The translations under genes were made by a program, and so were the position numbers. Below the pieces are notes generated by a model, which was given only the letters and a program-made list of their open reading frames with translations, did no database searches and had not been told where the DNA came from. From NCBI GenBank assembly GCA_013822245.1, contig PNKE01000058.1, positions 1 to 50,056 on the forward strand: a DNA stretch of 50,056 nucleotides. The letters are read 5' to 3'. Shown here one piece after another: positions 18,177 to 28,603 of this stretch (its first letter is position 1; every line of letters begins with the position of its first letter). Origin of the DNA: Candidatus Solibacter sp. (GTDB lineage: Bacteria; Acidobacteriota; Terriglobia; Bryobacterales; Bryobacteraceae).

Positions 18177-19187
18177 CTAGAGGGTGCGTCCGATGGCCTG
18201 GGCGATGAGGCGGAGCTGGCCGACGAGTTCCAGCAACTGGCCGGCGTAGAGCGATTGCGGGCCGTCGCTGAGGGCGTGGTCGGGATCGGGGTGGACTTCG
18301 ATGAGCAAGCCGTCGGCTCCGGCGGCGACGGCGGCGCGGGCCATGGGCGGGACTTTATCGCGGCGGCCGGTGCCGTGGGAGGGGTCGGCGAGAATGGGCA
18401 GGTGGGAGAGTTTTTTCACCGACGGGATGGCGGCGATGTCCATGATTTCGCGGCTGGGGGTTTCGAAGCCGCGGATGCCGCGTTCGCAGAGGATGACGTT
18501 GTAGTTGCCGCCGGAGAGGACGTACTCGGCCGACATGAGGAGTTCCTCGACCGTGGCGGCGAGTCCGCGCTTGATGAGCACGGGGCGGGAGGCGCGGCCA
18601 AGTTCGCGCAGCAGGGTGAAGTTCTGCATGCTGCGTGCGCCGACCTGGAGCAGATCGACGTACTTCTCCATGGCGGCGATCTGGGTGTGGTCAGCGATTT
18701 CGCTGACGACGAGAAGCTTGTGTTCGTCGGCGGCGGCGCGTAGCAGGCGCAGGCCCTGTTCGCCGAGACCCTGGAAGCTGTAGGGCGAGGTGCGGGGTTT
18801 GAAGGCGGAGGCGCGGAGGAAGCGTGCGCCGGCCTGGGCGGCAATGCGGGCCGATTCGCGGATCTGCTGTTCACTTTCAACGCAGCAGGGTCCGGCCATG
18901 AGCGTGACGGCGGGGCCGCCGACTTCGACATCGCCGAAGCGGACGATGGTGCCTTCGGCGCGGAAGGGGCGGGATGCGAGCTTGTAAGGGGCGACGACGC
19001 GATGGCATTCGCGGACGCCAGCCATGACGAGGAACTCCTCGGGGTCGACTTCGCGGGGGCCGACGCCGCCGAGCACGGTGTGGATGACGCCGGTTGAACG
19101 GTGGATGGTGAAGTCCAGCGAGACCAGTTTGTCGATGACCTGTTGAAGCTGCTCCTCGGTGGAGCCCTGTTCCATGACGACGATCAT
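18177..19187 (-). CDS. aroF: 3-deoxy-7-phosphoheptulonate (DAHP) synthase, type I-beta with N-terminal regulatory domain
   Basis: Condenses phosphoenolpyruvate and erythrose 4-phosphate, the first step of the shikimate pathway. The 336 residues comprise an N-terminal ferredoxin/ACT-like domain (about 1-70, MIVVMEQGSTEEQLQQVIDK), as in Thermotoga DAHP synthase, where it gives feedback control. The barrel follows: GPCCVESEQQIRESA (metal Cys), FLRASAFKPRTSPYSFQGLG, MQNFTLL, LIKRGLAATVEE, ILCERGIRGFE and LADPSHGTGRRDKVP (metal His). The start overlaps the chorismate mutase stop by 4 bases, so the pair may form a functional complex, as fused AroQ-DAHP synthases do in some bacteria. Confidence 0.93.
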   Translation of the reverse strand: MIVVMEQGSTEEQLQQVIDKLVSLDFTIHRSTGVIHTVLGGVGPREVDPEEFLVMAGVRECHRVVAPYKLASRPFRAEGTIVRFGDVEVGGPAVTLMAGPCCVESEQQIRESARIAAQAGARFLRASAFKPRTSPYSFQGLGEQGLRLLRAAADEHKLLVVSEIADHTQIAAMEKYVDLLQVGARSMQNFTLLRELGRASRPVLIKRGLAATVEELLMSAEYVLSGGNYNVILCERGIRGFETPSREIMDIAAIPSVKKLSHLPILADPSHGTGRRDKVPPMARAAVAAGADGLLIEVHPDPDHALSDGPQSLYAGQLLELVGQLRLIAQAIGRTL

Positions 19188-19492
19188 TGGCCGTTCTCCT
19201 TCTGCTGATTGCGTTCACGCTGGAGTGTGCGCATTTCGTCGATGATGCGCTCGAACAGGCGGCGGACGGCGGCTTCCGACAGCGGGCCCTGGTTGTGGGA
19301 GAGCACGTTGCGGTAGACGGCGTCCTCGCGTTTGGGCTCGTAGACGGGCAGGCCGGCTTCGCGTTTGACTGCGCCGATCTTTTCGACGATGCGGGTGCGT
19401 TCGTTGAGGATGTCGAGGATGCGGAGATCGAGCGAGTCGATCTCGATGCGGTACTGGTCGAGCAGGCGGGCGGCTTCGCCGGGACTCATCAT
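19184..19492 (-). CDS. Chorismate mutase, AroQ type
   Basis: Rearranges chorismate to prephenate, the branch towards phenylalanine and tyrosine. The 102 residues are all helical, as in monofunctional AroQ enzymes. Active-site residues appear in LLDQYRIEIDSLDLRILDIL and NERTRIVEKIGAVKREAGLP, with R and K in the expected places, then YEPKREDAVYRNVLSHNQGP and RLFERIIDEMRTLQ. The gene overlaps trpA upstream and the DAHP synthase gene downstream by 4 bases each. No signal peptide is present, so it acts in the cytoplasm. Confidence 0.92.
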   Translation of the reverse strand: MMSPGEAARLLDQYRIEIDSLDLRILDILNERTRIVEKIGAVKREAGLPVYEPKREDAVYRNVLSHNQGPLSEAAVRRLFERIIDEMRTLQRERNQQKENGQ

Positions 19493-20301
19493 CGCGGGGA
19501 GTCCTCCTTGCCGGAGAGCGATCGCATGAACTGTTCGAGGCGGGATTCGAGATCGGGCGCGTGGCCGTTCTGTTCGATGATGCGCATGATGGCGCTGCCG
19601 ACGATGACGCCGTCAGCGTAGCAGCCGATGGCGGCGACGTGTTCGGGTTTCGAGACGCCGAAGCCGACGGCGAGCGGCTTGCCGGTCATCGATTTGATCC
19701 TGTTGACCAGCGGTTCGACCGATGCGGCGACGTCGGAGCGCTCGCCGGTGACGCCTGTGCGCGAGACGACATAGACGAAGCCGGAGCTGAGTTCGGAGAC
19801 GAGCTTGAGGCGGCGCCCGGTGGAGGTGGGCGCGGCGAGGAAGACGGTGTCGAGGCCGGCGGCGCGGAGTTTCGAGACCGGACCGGCGGCCTCTTCGACG
19901 CTCAGGTCCGTGATCAGGCAGCCGTCGATGCCGGCGTCGCGGGCGTCGCGCGCGAGGGCGTCGAAGCCGTAGCGCATCAGCGGGTTCAGGTAGCTGAACA
20001 GGACGATGGGCATGGCGCTGTGGCGGCGGATTTCGGCGGCGATTTCCAGCACGCGGCGGACGTTCGTACCGGCCTTGAGAGCGCGGTCAGAGGCCTGTTG
20101 GATGACGGGTCCGTCGGCGACGGGATCGGAGAAGGGAACGCCGAGTTCGAGGATGCCGGCGCCGCCGCGGTGGAGGGCGAGGGCGAGCGAGGCGGAGCGT
20201 TCGGGCGACGGATCGCCGGCGGTGAGGTAGGCGACCAGGGCGGGCCGGGATTGCGCCTTGGCGGCGGCGAAGGCTTCGGCGATGCGGTTGCTACTGGGCA
20301 T
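19489..20301 (-). CDS. trpA: Tryptophan synthase alpha chain
   Basis: Cleaves indole-3-glycerol phosphate to indole and glyceraldehyde 3-phosphate, passing indole to TrpB through a tunnel. The ATG at 20301 gives 270 residues, the usual length. Catalytic residues are visible as E52 and D63 in [16 protein letters not shown]. Other markers are [48 protein letters not shown] and [10 protein letters not shown] (phosphate binding). The start lies 11 bases inside the end of trpB, so translation is coupled. Confidence 0.95.
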   Translation of the reverse strand: MPSSNRIAEAFAAAKAQSRPALVAYLTAGDPSPERSASLALALHRGGAGILELGVPFSDPVADGPVIQQASDRALKAGTNVRRVLEIAAEIRRHSAMPIVLFSYLNPLMRYGFDALARDARDAGIDGCLITDLSVEEAAGPVSKLRAAGLDTVFLAAPTSTGRRLKLVSELSSGFVYVVSRTGVTGERSDVAASVEPLVNRIKSMTGKPLAVGFGVSKPEHVAAIGCYADGVIVGSAIMRIIEQNGHAPDLESRLEQFMRSLSGKEDSPR

Positions 20302-21508
20302 CGGGCGTATCCAATTCGGGGAAGTTCTCGCGGTAGATGCCGGTGTCCTTGTCGCCGCGGCCGGAGAGGTTGACGAGGATGATTTTGCCCGCGGCCTGCG
20401 GCGCGAGGCGGATGGCTTCGGCGACGGCATGGGAGGATTCAAGCGCCGGGATGATGCCCTCGGTGCGGGCCAGTGTGCGGGCGGCGTTGAGGGCGTCCAC
20501 GTCCGTGCAGTTGGTGTAGCGGGCGCGGCCCTGGTCGTGGAGCCAGGCGTGTTCGGGACCGATCAGGGCGTAGTCGAGGCCGGCAGAGACGGAGTGGGTG
20601 AGCGAGACCTGGCCGTCGTCATCCTGCAACAGGTAGCTGTAAGCGCCCTGGAGGACGCCAGGGCTGCCGCCGGCGATGCGGGCGGCGTGGTTGCCGGTGG
20701 TGAGGCCGCGGCCACCGGCTTCGACGCCGATGAGCGAGACCTGCGTATCGGGGATGAACGCGGTGAAGATGCCGATGGCATTGGAACCGCCGCCGACACA
20801 GGCGACGATCGAGTCGGGCAGGCGTCCGGCTTGGGCGAGAATCTGGCGGCGGGCCTCGTCGCCGGTGCAGCGATGGAAGTCGCGGACCATCATGGGGTAG
20901 GGGTGCGCGCCGAGGGCTGAGCCGAGCAGGTAGTGGGTGTTTTCGATGTTGGCGGCCCAGTCGCGCATGGCTGCGCTGACGGCGTCCTTGAGGGTGCGTG
21001 AGCCGCTGGTGACGCTTTCGACGCGCGCGCCGAGAAGGCGCATGCGGAAGACGTTGAGCCGCTGGCGGCGCATGTCCTCCTCGCCCATGTAGACGACGCA
21101 TTCCAGGCCAAACAGGGCGCAGACGGTGGCGGTGGCAACGCCGTGCTGGCCGGCGCCGGTTTCGGCGATGATGCGCGTCTTGCCCATGCGGCGGGCGAGA
21201 AGAACCTGGCCGAGGCAGTTGTTGATCTTGTGCGCGCCGGTGTGGAGGAGGTCTTCGCGCTTGAGGAAGAGGCGAGCGCCGCCGAGGATCGCCGACAGCC
21301 GTTTGCATTCATAGATCGGCGTAGGGCGGCCGGCGAAGTTGGCGAGCAGGCCGGCGAGTTCGGCTTGAAACGCCGCATCCTGGCGGGCTTCGGCATAGGC
21401 GCGTTCGATCTCTTCGAGCGGCGCCATGAGGATTTCGGGAACATAGCGGCCGCCGTAGGGGCCGAAGTGGCCGCCGGAGTCGGGCTGTTGAATCGGGTCG
21501 TTGCTCAT
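20291..21508 (-). CDS. trpB: Tryptophan synthase beta chain
   Basis: A PLP enzyme that joins indole and serine to make tryptophan. The ATG at 21508 ([20 protein letters not shown]) gives 405 residues. The PLP lysine is K94 in [47 protein letters not shown] (PLP phosphate loop) and [20 protein letters not shown] are family hallmarks; the last helps define the standard TrpB1 type that pairs with TrpA. It overlaps trpF by 4 bases upstream and trpA by 11 bases downstream. Confidence 0.96.
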   Translation of the reverse strand: MSNDPIQQPDSGGHFGPYGGRYVPEILMAPLEEIERAYAEARQDAAFQAELAGLLANFAGRPTPIYECKRLSAILGGARLFLKREDLLHTGAHKINNCLGQVLLARRMGKTRIIAETGAGQHGVATATVCALFGLECVVYMGEEDMRRQRLNVFRMRLLGARVESVTSGSRTLKDAVSAAMRDWAANIENTHYLLGSALGAHPYPMMVRDFHRCTGDEARRQILAQAGRLPDSIVACVGGGSNAIGIFTAFIPDTQVSLIGVEAGGRGLTTGNHAARIAGGSPGVLQGAYSYLLQDDDGQVSLTHSVSAGLDYALIGPEHAWLHDQGRARYTNCTDVDALNAARTLARTEGIIPALESSHAVAEAIRLAPQAAGKIILVNLSGRGDKDTGIYRENFPELDTPDAQ

Positions 21509-22100
21509 ATCGTGGCCGAGCGCGCGGCTCGGATGAATTCCGTAACCAAAGCGTGGTCCTTGCGGCCGGGCGAGGATTCGAGCCTGGAACAGGCGTCGAC
21601 GCCCCACGGGCGGACCTGGCGGATGGCCTGGGCGACGTTGTCCGGCCCGAGTCCGCCGGCGAGGACGATCCTGCCGGGCAGATCCCGAACCAGCGACCAA
21701 TCGAAAGTGCGCCCGGTTCCGCCGCGCTCATCGCCGGCGGGGGTGTCGATCAGAAACGCTTCGGCCCCGCTTGTTTCCATTGTCGCCCGAATACTCTCTT
21801 CGGTGGCGGAGAAGGCGAGCCAGTGGCGGATGGATGGGGGCGTCTGTCGGGCGCCGTGGAGTTGGACGATGTCGAGACCGGCGTGGCTGGCGATGGCGGT
21901 GAACTCTGTTTCGGGGGCGTCGACGAAAACGCCGGCTTTGAGTATGCCGGCGGGCAGTTTCCCGGTGATGGCGGCGGCGGCGGCGGGGGTGATGTAGCGC
22001 TTGCTACGGGGCCAGAAGTTGAAGCCGAGGGCGGAGGCGCCGGCTTCGGAGGCGTGCAGGGCATCGTCGAGCGTGGTGATGCCGCAGATCTTGATGAGGG

Positions 22101-22104
<4 letters not shown>
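21505..22104 (-). CDS. trpF: Phosphoribosylanthranilate isomerase
   Basis: Isomerises phosphoribosylanthranilate, the third step of tryptophan synthesis from chorismate. The 199-residue TIM barrel begins [20 protein letters not shown], where the Cys is the catalytic base. [59 protein letters not shown] (catalytic Asp) and [14 protein letters not shown] follow. It overlaps trpC and trpB by 4 bases each. Confidence 0.95.
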
Positions 22105-22886
<782 letters not shown>

Positions 22887-22934
22887 GCGGGAATCTCTCA
22901 AGATAGCAAAAAGCGGCGGCGGACTCAGTTTTGA

Positions 22935-24914
22935 TCAGCGCAGGGAGAAGCGGAGTCCGGCGCGGTAGAGGCGGGGCGCGGCGAGCATGGGTGCGGGCGT
23001 GAAGCCGGCGAGATAGGCGCGGTTGAAGGCGTTTTCGATGGCGAAGGTGGCCGAGACGGGGCCGGCGAGGCGGTGCGATGCGCTGAGATGCCAGACGGCG
23101 AAGCCGGGCAGGATGAAGGTGTTCAGGTCGTCCTCGAATTGCAGCGACGATGCGCGCAGGCCGCCTGAGATGAGGCTCGCGCCGCGGGACCAGGTGAGCA
23201 GCGCCGAGCCTTGATTGCGCGCGACCTGGGGCAGGCGGGCGGCTGTCGGGAACGACGAATCGGCGAAGAGCCAGGAGGCCTGGGCGAGCCAGGGTCCGCG
23301 GCGGTGGGTGGCCGAGAGTTCGACGCCGCGGGACAGGGCCGAGGCGGCGTTGTCGCGCTGGCGGGTGATGAGCGGCCCAGTGACCGAGCGTGTGACGTTG
23401 GTGACGAGGCCTGAGAGCGAGTTTCGGAAGGCTGTGGCTGAGAGTGTGGTCCGTTCGAGGCGGAGATCGAGTCCGGCTTCGACGCCTTCGAGCGATTCGG
23501 GCTTGAGCGCCGCGTTGGGTAGTGTGCGGACGTTGCCGGCGCGGAACTCGCGATGGAGTTCGTTGAGCGTGGGGGCGCGGAAAGCCCGGTAGGCGGAGGT
23601 GCGAAGGCGAACGGGTCCGGCGTCGAAGGCGGCGCCGCCGCTGGGGCTCCACAACCGGCGCGCCCCGGCCATGTGGCGGCGCAGTCCGCCGAACAGTTGA
23701 AGGCGGCGAAGGCGGACGTCACCTTGCGTGAAGAGGCCGTGTTGCCACTGGACGCCGCCGCCGGAGCGGAAGCCGGCGGGATAGATGGTGTCACGGCTGT
23801 AGCCTTCAGCGCGGTTGAGGTCGGCGCCGAGCGAGAGGTTGGCGCCGCGTTGCGACCAGCGATAGATTGCCGCCCCGCCGGTCGAGTCCGCCGGCACGGA
23901 TTGGCGCGAGGTGAGCGTTTCGGCGTTGCGGTTGCTTGTGATGGACGAAAACGACGCCCGGTATTCGGTGCGCGTGTGGAAGCCGAGCACTGAGAGCAGC
24001 GACGATGCGGAGGAGCGTGAATAGTGCGCGGCGAGCGTTCCGAGGCTGGTGGAGTTCTGCTGCAGGCGGGTGCCGTTGTCACGCTGTTCGGCGTGGATGT
24101 CGGCGCGCAGGAACAGGCGGTCTCGAAGAGAGGCGCGGTCGAGACGGAGGTTGCCGCCGCCGAAGCGGACGTTGGCCTGGGTGTCGGCGGCGCCGCGGAT
24201 GGTGTCGGGCACGATGTAGTAGCCGCCGGTGGTGAACGCGCGGCCGGCGCCGGAAACGGCCCAGGCGCCGAAGCGGCGGGCGGCGGAGAGCGAGGCAAGT
24301 GCGGTGGCGCTGTTGCCGGTTTCGAATGATGCGCCGATGCGGGTCTGTTCGGCTTCGCGGGTGAACAGTCCGATGGCGCCGCCCATGGCGCGGTCGCCGA
24401 ACAGACTGGTTGAGGCGCCGCGGGAGACTTCAATTCGCTCAAGCTCCTCGGGGGCGAGGCGGGTCCATTGGACCCAGCCGCCGAAGGGGTCGTTCACCGG
24501 GATGCCATCCCAGAGAACGAGGGTGCGGCTGGCTCCGGTGGAGCCGATGCCGCGCAGGGAGACGCCCTGGGTGGTGGGGTTTGCGACAAGGGACGACGAG
24601 CGGCGGAAGAGGGTGAATCCGGGAACGAGACGGAGACGGTCGTCGGCGTTGACGCCGGGCAGCGCCATGAGTTCTGCGCGGGGCAGGGAAGTGATGGAAG
24701 CCGGGGCGCCGGCCTCGACGTTTTCGGCGACAGTGATCGAGGTCTTAAGAGAGCCGCATGGTGGAGCCTGCTGGCAGAGCGCGGTGGCGGGGGCCAAAGA
24801 CAACAGCAGCAGGCCAATCGACGCTGAGCGCGGCGGATTCGCGGGCGGTAAACAGAAGCTGGACGGAGTCTTCAGCAAGGGGATCGAGTCTCGTGCAGCG
24901 GCGTTTGCGCTCAA
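22935..24914 (-). CDS. TonB-dependent outer membrane receptor
   Basis: An outer-membrane gated channel for siderophores, vitamins or glycans, powered by TonB. Up to 659 residues. The plug domain (about 55-180) shows LPGVNADDRLRLVPGFTLFR, the TQGVSLRGIGSTGASRTLVL block, DGIPVNDPFGGWVQW and IEVSRGASTSLFGDRAMGG. The rest is a beta barrel of alternating strands ending AGLRFSLR with a C-terminal aromatic-x-x-Arg pattern. The signal peptide is SASIGLLLLSLAPATALCQQ. The ATG at 24914 and a TTG at 24878 are both possible starts; either way the signal peptide is coded inside the end of the DUF58 gene in another frame. No adjacent TonB or periplasmic partner indicates the substrate. Confidence 0.86.
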   Translation of the reverse strand: MSANAAARDSIPLLKTPSSFCLPPANPPRSASIGLLLLSLAPATALCQQAPPCGSLKTSITVAENVEAGAPASITSLPRAELMALPGVNADDRLRLVPGFTLFRRSSSLVANPTTQGVSLRGIGSTGASRTLVLWDGIPVNDPFGGWVQWTRLAPEELERIEVSRGASTSLFGDRAMGGAIGLFTREAEQTRIGASFETGNSATALASLSAARRFGAWAVSGAGRAFTTGGYYIVPDTIRGAADTQANVRFGGGNLRLDRASLRDRLFLRADIHAEQRDNGTRLQQNSTSLGTLAAHYSRSSASSLLSVLGFHTRTEYRASFSSITSNRNAETLTSRQSVPADSTGGAAIYRWSQRGANLSLGADLNRAEGYSRDTIYPAGFRSGGGVQWQHGLFTQGDVRLRRLQLFGGLRRHMAGARRLWSPSGGAAFDAGPVRLRTSAYRAFRAPTLNELHREFRAGNVRTLPNAALKPESLEGVEAGLDLRLERTTLSATAFRNSLSGLVTNVTRSVTGPLITRQRDNAASALSRGVELSATHRRGPWLAQASWLFADSSFPTAARLPQVARNQGSALLTWSRGASLISGGLRASSLQFEDDLNTFILPGFAVWHLSASHRLAGPVSATFAIENAFNRAYLAGFTPAPMLAAPRLYRAGLRFSLR

Positions 24915-25884
24915 CCAACGCCAGATGTTTCAGAATAGCGTAAACGTCGGCTTCGACCGGCGTGATGAGGTCGATCTGCTGCGTGCGGAAGCGCAGGCGC
25001 GCGCCGCGTCCGGAAAACGTCCAGGCGAGATAGGCGCAGCATTCGATGGACTCCTCGAACCAGGCGTCATCGGCTTCGCCGGCCTGGAGATCGAACGACA
25101 GGGCGATGGAGGGCTCCTGTTCGCGGGCGAATTCGCGGACCTGCAACTGGCCGGTATGGGCGGTGGCGCGCCAGTCGACGTGGCGGGCGCTTTCCATGGA
25201 CTGATAGGGGCGGATGCGGTAGAAGTCGTGGCCGCGGCCTTGCAGGCGGGCCTCGGCTTCGCCGGCGACGGCTTCGGCGAGCGACTCGAATCCGGGCTTG
25301 GGATCGAGGGCCGGATAGACGATGACGTCGCGAGTGACGGTGACGTTCATGCGGCGTTCGGCGAGGGCGAAGGGGAAGCGGGAGGAGAAGCGGAAGGTGT
25401 CCTGGGTATGCAGGCCGCGGCGGTGGAAGTGGACGTCAAGCGAGTCCTGGACGGCGGAGCCGCCGGCGATGGAAGGGAAAAAGATGCGGCCGGTGAAGGC
25501 GCCTTGCTCGACGCCCGAGAGATGGATGGAAAACGACGGGATGAAGCGCTTCTCGTTGCGCAGACGGATGCGTGCGGAGACGGTGCGGCGGGCGCAGATA
25601 TGGTCAGGCAGGAAGATGTCGAGTTCGAGACCGGAGAGGCTCAGACGGCTGATGAAATTTGACGCCAGCAGCATGGAGCCCATGGCCGCCAGCAGCAGGA
25701 ACAGCAGGTTGTTGGCCGACAGGAACGCAGACGCGCCGGTGAGTGCGGTGGCGATGATGAAGCCCATGCCCGAGGCGGTGACCCGCTCGCGGACGCGCGC
25801 CCTGGCCCAGGCGCGGAACCTGCTCCACGCCCGTCCCGCCACGCTGTCTTTCGCTGCCATCTGCCTCCGGACGATCCAAAGCAT
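24745..25884 (-). CDS. DUF58 domain-containing membrane protein
   Basis: A 379-residue protein of the DUF58 family, usually found with MoxR ATPases and VWA proteins in chaperone-like or envelope-stress systems. Two hydrophobic helices lie near residues 38-80 (GMGFIIATALTGASAFLSAN, LLFLLLAAMGSMLLASNF). The family signature is DFYRIRPYQSMESARHVDWR followed by ATAHTGQLQVREF. Such proteins often have a further C-terminal region, which is short here. The last 134-170 bases overlap the start of the TonB receptor. No MoxR gene is near, which is unusual for the family. It is transcribed divergently from the APC permease with only 18 bases between the starts. Confidence 0.85.
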   Translation of the reverse strand: MLWIVRRQMAAKDSVAGRAWSRFRAWARARVRERVTASGMGFIIATALTGASAFLSANNLLFLLLAAMGSMLLASNFISRLSLSGLELDIFLPDHICARRTVSARIRLRNEKRFIPSFSIHLSGVEQGAFTGRIFFPSIAGGSAVQDSLDVHFHRRGLHTQDTFRFSSRFPFALAERRMNVTVTRDVIVYPALDPKPGFESLAEAVAGEAEARLQGRGHDFYRIRPYQSMESARHVDWRATAHTGQLQVREFAREQEPSIALSFDLQAGEADDAWFEESIECCAYLAWTFSGRGARLRFRTQQIDLITPVEADVYAILKHLALVERKRRCTRLDPLAEDSVQLLFTARESAALSVDWPAAVVFGPRHRALPAGSTMRLS

Positions 25885-25902
25885 GGCACAATGTGAGCTT
25901 CT

Positions 25903-27252
25903 ATGTCGAGTACGTCAAACGCAGCGCAGCCGCGCCTCGCGCGATCGCTTGGATTGGGAGAACTGCTCATCATGGGCGTCATCATGGTGCAGCCCACCGC
26001 GCCGATGCCTCCGTTCGGGGCCATCAGCGCCGGCGCGAATGGGCATGTCGTGACCGTGGTGCTGATCGCGATGTTCGCCATGATGCTCACCGCGCTGAGC
26101 TACGGACGCATGGCGCGGGCCTATCCCGTGGCCGGCAGCGCTTACACGTATGTCGCGCGCGAGATCCACCCGGCGCTGGGCTACGTCACCGGCTGGAGCA
26201 TGTTGCTGGACTATGTGGTGAACCCGGTGATCTGCACCATCTGGTGCTCGAAGGCCATGCTGGGGCTGTTTCCGATGACCGGCTACGCGTTCTGGGTGGT
26301 CTTTTTCGCGGTGCTGTTCACGCTGCTCAACCTGCGGGGGATTCAGGCCACGGCGCGGACCAATCAGATGCTGACCATCGCCATGGGCGTGGTGATCGTG
26401 TGGATGCTGGCCGCGGCGGTGCGCTACCTGACGGGCATGCCGCAGTTGACGGCCGTTGATTTCACGCGGCCGTTCTACGACGCGGAACGCTTCTCGTGGA
26501 TGTCGATTTCCAACGGCGCCTCGATCGCCGTGCTCACGTACATCGGCTTCGACGGCATATCGACGCTTTCCGAAGAGGTGAAGAATCCGCGCCGCAACAT
26601 CCTGCTGGGCACGGTGGGGACGTGCCTCATCATCGGCATTCTGTCGACCGTTCAGGTCTACGCGGCGCAGATGGTGTGGCCGGCGTCGCAGCCCTATCCC
26701 GACAGCGACACAGCTTACATTCATGTAGCCGGCCGGGCGGGCGGAGCGCTGTTGTTCCAGGTGTTGTCGTGGACTCTGGTTGTGGCGACGGTCGGTTCGG
26801 CGTCGGGCGCGATGCTGGCCGGCGCGAGATTGCTTTACGGCATGGGCCGCGACGGCGCGCTGCCGAAATCGTATTTCGGATTCATCCATCCGGTGCGGCG
26901 GATTCCGAGCCGCAATGTGCTGCTGATCGGCGCAAGCTGCCTGATCGGCGCGTTTCTGATCAGCTACCAGATGGGCGCGGAACTGTTGAACTTCGGCGCG
27001 CTGATTGGATTCATGGGCGTGAACCTGTCGGTGCTGATGCATTATTGGGTGCGCGGACGCGACCGCAGTTGGTCGTATCTGGTTCTGCCGGGGCTGGGCT
27101 TTCTGGTCTGTTTCTATCTCTGGCTGAGCTTGAGCATTCCAGCCAAGGTCATCGGGGCGGTTTGGATGGCCACCGGGCTGGCGCTGGGCTGGTGGCGGAC
27201 CAACGGCTTCAAGAGAAGCCTGCTGAGCTTTGAAACGGCGCCGGAAGAGTGA
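25903..27252 (+). CDS. APC-family amino acid/polyamine permease
   Basis: A 449-residue inner-membrane transporter with about 12 predicted helices. Family features are LGLGELLIMGVIMVQPTAPM at helix 1, ALSYGRMARAYPVAGSAYTY (the conserved motif after helix 2), REIHPALGYVTGWSMLLDYV, a helix-6 IGFDGISTLSEEVKNPRRNI block and AGARLLYGMGRDGALPKSYF. The overall pattern fits amino acid uptake, probably with protons. The substrate is not determinable. The start codon is 18 bases from the divergent DUF58 start, so their promoters overlap. Confidence 0.88.
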   Translation: MSSTSNAAQPRLARSLGLGELLIMGVIMVQPTAPMPPFGAISAGANGHVVTVVLIAMFAMMLTALSYGRMARAYPVAGSAYTYVAREIHPALGYVTGWSMLLDYVVNPVICTIWCSKAMLGLFPMTGYAFWVVFFAVLFTLLNLRGIQATARTNQMLTIAMGVVIVWMLAAAVRYLTGMPQLTAVDFTRPFYDAERFSWMSISNGASIAVLTYIGFDGISTLSEEVKNPRRNILLGTVGTCLIIGILSTVQVYAAQMVWPASQPYPDSDTAYIHVAGRAGGALLFQVLSWTLVVATVGSASGAMLAGARLLYGMGRDGALPKSYFGFIHPVRRIPSRNVLLIGASCLIGAFLISYQMGAELLNFGALIGFMGVNLSVLMHYWVRGRDRSWSYLVLPGLGFLVCFYLWLSLSIPAKVIGAVWMATGLALGWWRTNGFKRSLLSFETAPEE

Positions 27253-27289
27253 CCCCAACCGGCGCTCGCACTGGCATAGACTGTCAGTC

Positions 27290-28519
27290 ATGGATCGCCG
27301 CACGTTTATCTCCGCTTCCGCGCCGCTGTTCGTCCCCAGGCGAGTGTTTGGCGCCAACGACCGGTTGAAGGTTGGCATTGTCGGACTGGGCGGCCGGGCC
27401 ACCTGGCTGTTGAAGAACGAGAAGTTCACCGGCGCCGACATCGTCGCGCTGTCGGACTGCAGCCTGCCGCGCTGCGACGCCGCGGCGACGATCCTGGGCG
27501 CGGGCGCGAAGCCGCTGATCGCGCAGGACTACAGGCGGATGTTCGAGCGCGCCAGGCCCGACGCGGTTTTCGTCCAGACCACCACCCACGCCAGGGCGCT
27601 GATCCTGGCGCAGGCGATGATTGCGGGCATCGACGTCTACGCCGAAAAGCCGATGACCCTGACCATCGCCGAGGGACGTTATCTCGCCAGCGTCGCGGCG
27701 CGCCACAAGCGAGTGCTGCAATGCGGCACGCAGCAGCGCTCGATTCCGGTGAATGCGTGGATGAGCCAGAAGGTGCGAGAGGGACTGATCGGCAAGGTGA
27801 AGCAGGCGCTGGTCTGCAACTTCGAGGGTCCCAGGCGCTGGACCGCACAACCGGCACAGCCGATGCCCGACGGACTGGACTGGGACCAGTGGTGCAACCA
27901 GACCGAACTGCGGCCTTATCACCAGGAACTGCAGCGCCGCTGGGCGTGGTATTGGGACTACGACGGCGGCGGGCAGTCGTGGGGCGTGAGCGGCTGGGGC
28001 ACCCATGCCATCGACCAGGCGCAATGCGCACTGGGCCTGGACGACACAGGCCCGGTGGAGATCTACCCCGAAGGCAAGGGCGAGATGGCCATGGTGTCGA
28101 TGCGCTTCGCCAACGGTACGCTGCTGCGCATGGCGGGCGTCCGCAGGCCCGACCATTCAGACCTGGGCGTGATCCTTTATGGCGAGACAGGCACGGTCGA
28201 AATCCGCCGCGGCACGCTGCTGGCGAGCGGCCGCGAGTTGCTGAAGGGCGCGCCGCCAGACACGGTGGAGGGGCCGGGCGAGAACGATTGGCACATCCAG
28301 AACTTCTTCGACTGCATCCGCACGCGCAAGCGCACGAACGCGCATGTCGAGGCCGCGCACCGCTCGACGTCGCTCTGCCACCTGATCAACATCTGCCGCG
28401 AACTGGGCCGCCGCCTGGAATGGGACCCGGCTGCCGAACGCTTCAAGTCCGACGACGAAGCCAACGCCAAGGTGAGCCGCGCGCGCCGCAAAGGCTACGA
28501 ACTGCCTGCGCCCGGCTGA
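27290..28519 (+). CDS. Exported Gfo/Idh/MocA-family oxidoreductase (Tat signal)
   Basis: An NAD(P)-dependent sugar or polyol oxidoreductase, 409 residues. The start at 27290 gives MDRRTFISASAPLFVPRRVF, a twin-arginine-like signal, so it is likely exported folded with its cofactor, as is glucose-fructose oxidoreductase. The Rossmann site is KVGIVGLGGRATWLL. The family motif is DVYAEKPMTLTIAEGRYLA, in which the EKP Lys is catalytic. The C-terminal sheet domain includes YDGGGQSWGVSGWGTHAIDQ (catalytic His region). The actual substrate is unknown. It follows the permease by 37 bases. Confidence 0.87.
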   Translation: MDRRTFISASAPLFVPRRVFGANDRLKVGIVGLGGRATWLLKNEKFTGADIVALSDCSLPRCDAAATILGAGAKPLIAQDYRRMFERARPDAVFVQTTTHARALILAQAMIAGIDVYAEKPMTLTIAEGRYLASVAARHKRVLQCGTQQRSIPVNAWMSQKVREGLIGKVKQALVCNFEGPRRWTAQPAQPMPDGLDWDQWCNQTELRPYHQELQRRWAWYWDYDGGGQSWGVSGWGTHAIDQAQCALGLDDTGPVEIYPEGKGEMAMVSMRFANGTLLRMAGVRRPDHSDLGVILYGETGTVEIRRGTLLASGRELLKGAPPDTVEGPGENDWHIQNFFDCIRTRKRTNAHVEAAHRSTSLCHLINICRELGRRLEWDPAAERFKSDDEANAKVSRARRKGYELPAPG

Positions 28520-28584
28520 GCGTCTGGTCGGATTTCTTGCGCGGGCCTGTAAGCCACGACAACAATGCGCCCGTCATGAATTGC

Positions 28585-28603
28585 AGGAGGTGGCAATAGC
28601 CAC
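28585..28603 (+). promoter_or_regulatory. Ribosome binding site with a hairpin before the start codon
   Basis: AGGAGG (28585-28590) is 13 bases from the ATG at 28604, longer than usual. GTGGC (28590-28594) and GCCAC (28599-28603) form a 5-bp stem with an AATA loop exactly between them. Folding would shorten the effective spacing, or hide the start. Confidence 0.45.

Noticed and set aside
22887-22934. Trp leader peptide or attenuator before trpC
   Set aside because: Only 48 bases separate the neighbouring genes, and no Trp-codon run or competing hairpins are visible.
25915-27441. Minus-strand frame of 508 codons
   Set aside because: It is antisense to the APC permease, whose hydrophobic helices and motifs are clear; the antisense translation is His/Arg/Asp-rich.
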